A stretch of 33,448 bases of DNA from Variovorax sp. YR752 (GTDB taxonomy: Bacteria > Pseudomonadota > Gammaproteobacteria > Burkholderiales > Burkholderiaceae_C). The position numbers were made by a program, and so were the translations under genes. How positions within the stretch are numbered: position 1 is the first letter of the stretch; each line of letters starts with the position of its first letter. The DNA is taken from contig CAMATD010000029.1 of NCBI GenBank assembly GCA_945860785.1, forward strand, positions 1 through 33,448, given 5' to 3'. The notes beneath the pieces were generated by a model that searched no databases, had not been told where the DNA came from, and saw only the letters and a list, made by a program, of their open reading frames with translations. This document shows, piece after piece, positions 32,802 to 33,448 of this stretch.

Positions 32802-33262
32802 TGATCCGGATGAAAAGACGCACCAGCCTCCTCCTGCTTTCCGCCGCTGCCGGCGCCTCGTTGCTGAGCGCCTGCGCATCGTCCTCTCCGGCACCGAAGC
32901 CCGCCACGCCCCCTGCTTCGTCGCTGCGCGTGAGCGGCACGGTGGCGTACCGCGAGCGCATCGCGCTCGACCCTTCGGGCGAGGTCGTCGTGCAGCTGCT
33001 CGACGTGTCGCGCATGGATGCGCCCTCGGTAACGCTCGCCGAACAGCGCATCAAGGCCAACGGCAAGCAACCGCCCTTCGCCTATGAGCTGACAGTCGAT
33101 GCCGCGCGCATCGATCCGCGCATGCGCTATGCGGTGTCGGCGCGCATCCTGCGCGGCGAGCAGCTGCTGTTCATCAACGACACGCAGTATCCGGTGCTCA
33201 CGCAGGGCGGCGGCACCACCGCCAACCTGGTGCTGGTGCGCGTCACCCCGTCGCCGCGCTGA
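32801..33262 (+). CDS. YbaY-like lipoprotein
   Basis: A 153-aa lipoprotein: a signal sequence (MKRRTSLLLLSAAAGASLL) ends in the lipobox LLSAC, so it is anchored by Cys in the envelope, probably the outer membrane. The mature domain is of the YbaY type (VSGTVAYRERIALDPSGEVVVQLLDVSR, split here by my reading into two strands). It is a small beta-rich fold that in other bacteria lies in the periplasm; its function is unknown. The ATG at 32801 overlaps the synthetase stop (TAATG), suggesting translational coupling. The alternative start at 32810 gives the same signal peptide without the first three residues. Confidence 0.78.
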   Translation: MIRMKRRTSLLLLSAAAGASLLSACASSSPAPKPATPPASSLRVSGTVAYRERIALDPSGEVVVQLLDVSRMDAPSVTLAEQRIKANGKQPPFAYELTVDAARIDPRMRYAVSARILRGEQLLFINDTQYPVLTQGGGTTANLVLVRVTPSPR

Positions 33263-33268
33263 AGCCCG

Positions 33269-33448
33269 CTAGGGCGTGCGCGGCTCGTACAGCACCAGGC
33301 GCGTCTGGCGGCCGCGCAGCTCCACCAGTTCTTCGATGCGGCGGGTCTGCAGCCGGCCCTTCAGGCCCTCGAAGGTGGCCTCCGACACCAGCGTCTGCGT
33401 GCCCAGCTGCTTGTTGATGCCCTCGATACGGCTCGCCACGTTGATGAC
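33269..33448 (-). CDS. C-terminal end of a class III adenylate/guanylate cyclase (partial)
   Basis: The window ends inside this gene, with 59 codons plus a TAG visible. The segment V-I-N-V-A-S-R-I-E-G, then NKQLGTQTLVSEATFE and RIEELVELRGRQTRLVLYEP, is the end of a class III nucleotidyl cyclase catalytic domain. It contains the N-x-A-x-R element (Asn and Arg of the transition-state site). Upstream sensing domains lie outside the window. The gene is convergent with the YbaY-like lipoprotein, six bases away. Confidence 0.82.
   Translation of the reverse strand, partial: VINVASRIEGINKQLGTQTLVSEATFEGLKGRLQTRRIEELVELRGRQTRLVLYEPRTP

Noticed and set aside
30612..32894. 760-codon open frame on the minus strand
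   Set aside because: It runs antisense through acetoacetyl-CoA synthetase and has low-complexity Val/Ala/His/Asp composition; it is a shadow of that gene.

Overview
This is a high-GC, densely packed bacterial segment. Its codon usage, many ATGA stop/start overlaps and gene families (benzoyl-CoA 'box' cluster, BoxR, BKACE/DUF849, Liv-type ABC transporter) point to a betaproteobacterium of the Comamonadaceae, with Variovorax the closest fit. That assignment rests on family recognition, not on a search.

Layout. (1) 1-219: no gene; a 13-bp inverted repeat and a compact GC palindrome. (2) 220-4159: a minus-strand operon (BKACE-type cleavage enzyme, periplasmic binding protein, 3-hydroxyacyl-CoA/carnitine-type dehydrogenase) divergent from a Crp/Fnr-type regulator. 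It looks like a small beta-keto acid or carnitine-like degradation module. (3) 4219-6711: an unknown 152-aa protein, a tautomerase, an SDR and a divergent LysR regulator. (4) 6728-22006: the core of the window, a complete aerobic benzoyl-CoA pathway. Leftward: DUF4863 protein, boxD, benzoate-CoA ligase, alpha/beta hydrolase and a five-gene Liv-type ABC importer. Rightward: boxR, boxC, boxB, boxA and a MaoC-like gene. The two arms share a 203-bp promoter region. A TGCA-N6-TGCA box sits in the boxC promoter, and a one-mismatch copy lies just downstream of the -10 of a TTGACA-N17-TATTGT promoter for the leftward arm. (5) 22075-24409: a secreted Gly/Ala repeat protein, an Rrf2 regulator with a small thioredoxin-reductase-like flavoenzyme, and tRNA-Gly(GCC). 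(6) 24463-32801: a TetR-headed operon (TetR, SsuA/TauA-like binding protein, ATPase, two permeases, cyclase-family hydrolase, fumarylacetoacetase) divergent from acetoacetyl-CoA synthetase. Fumarylacetoacetase releases acetoacetate and the synthetase activates it. (7) 32801-33448: a YbaY-like lipoprotein and the C-terminal end of a class III nucleotide cyclase.

The most striking feature is damage. I count 17 lesions in 13 genes: six in-frame stops (five TAG, one TAA) and eleven frameshifting indels, including an 8-bp tandem duplication and a 7-bp repeat expansion. They hit unrelated genes, and reversing each restores a full-length, whole-codon family member. An uncorrected consensus (assembly or sequencing errors) is the simplest explanation. 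Real decay of the box and liv genes cannot be excluded from sequence alone. Genes carrying a lesion are described over their reconstructed full span.
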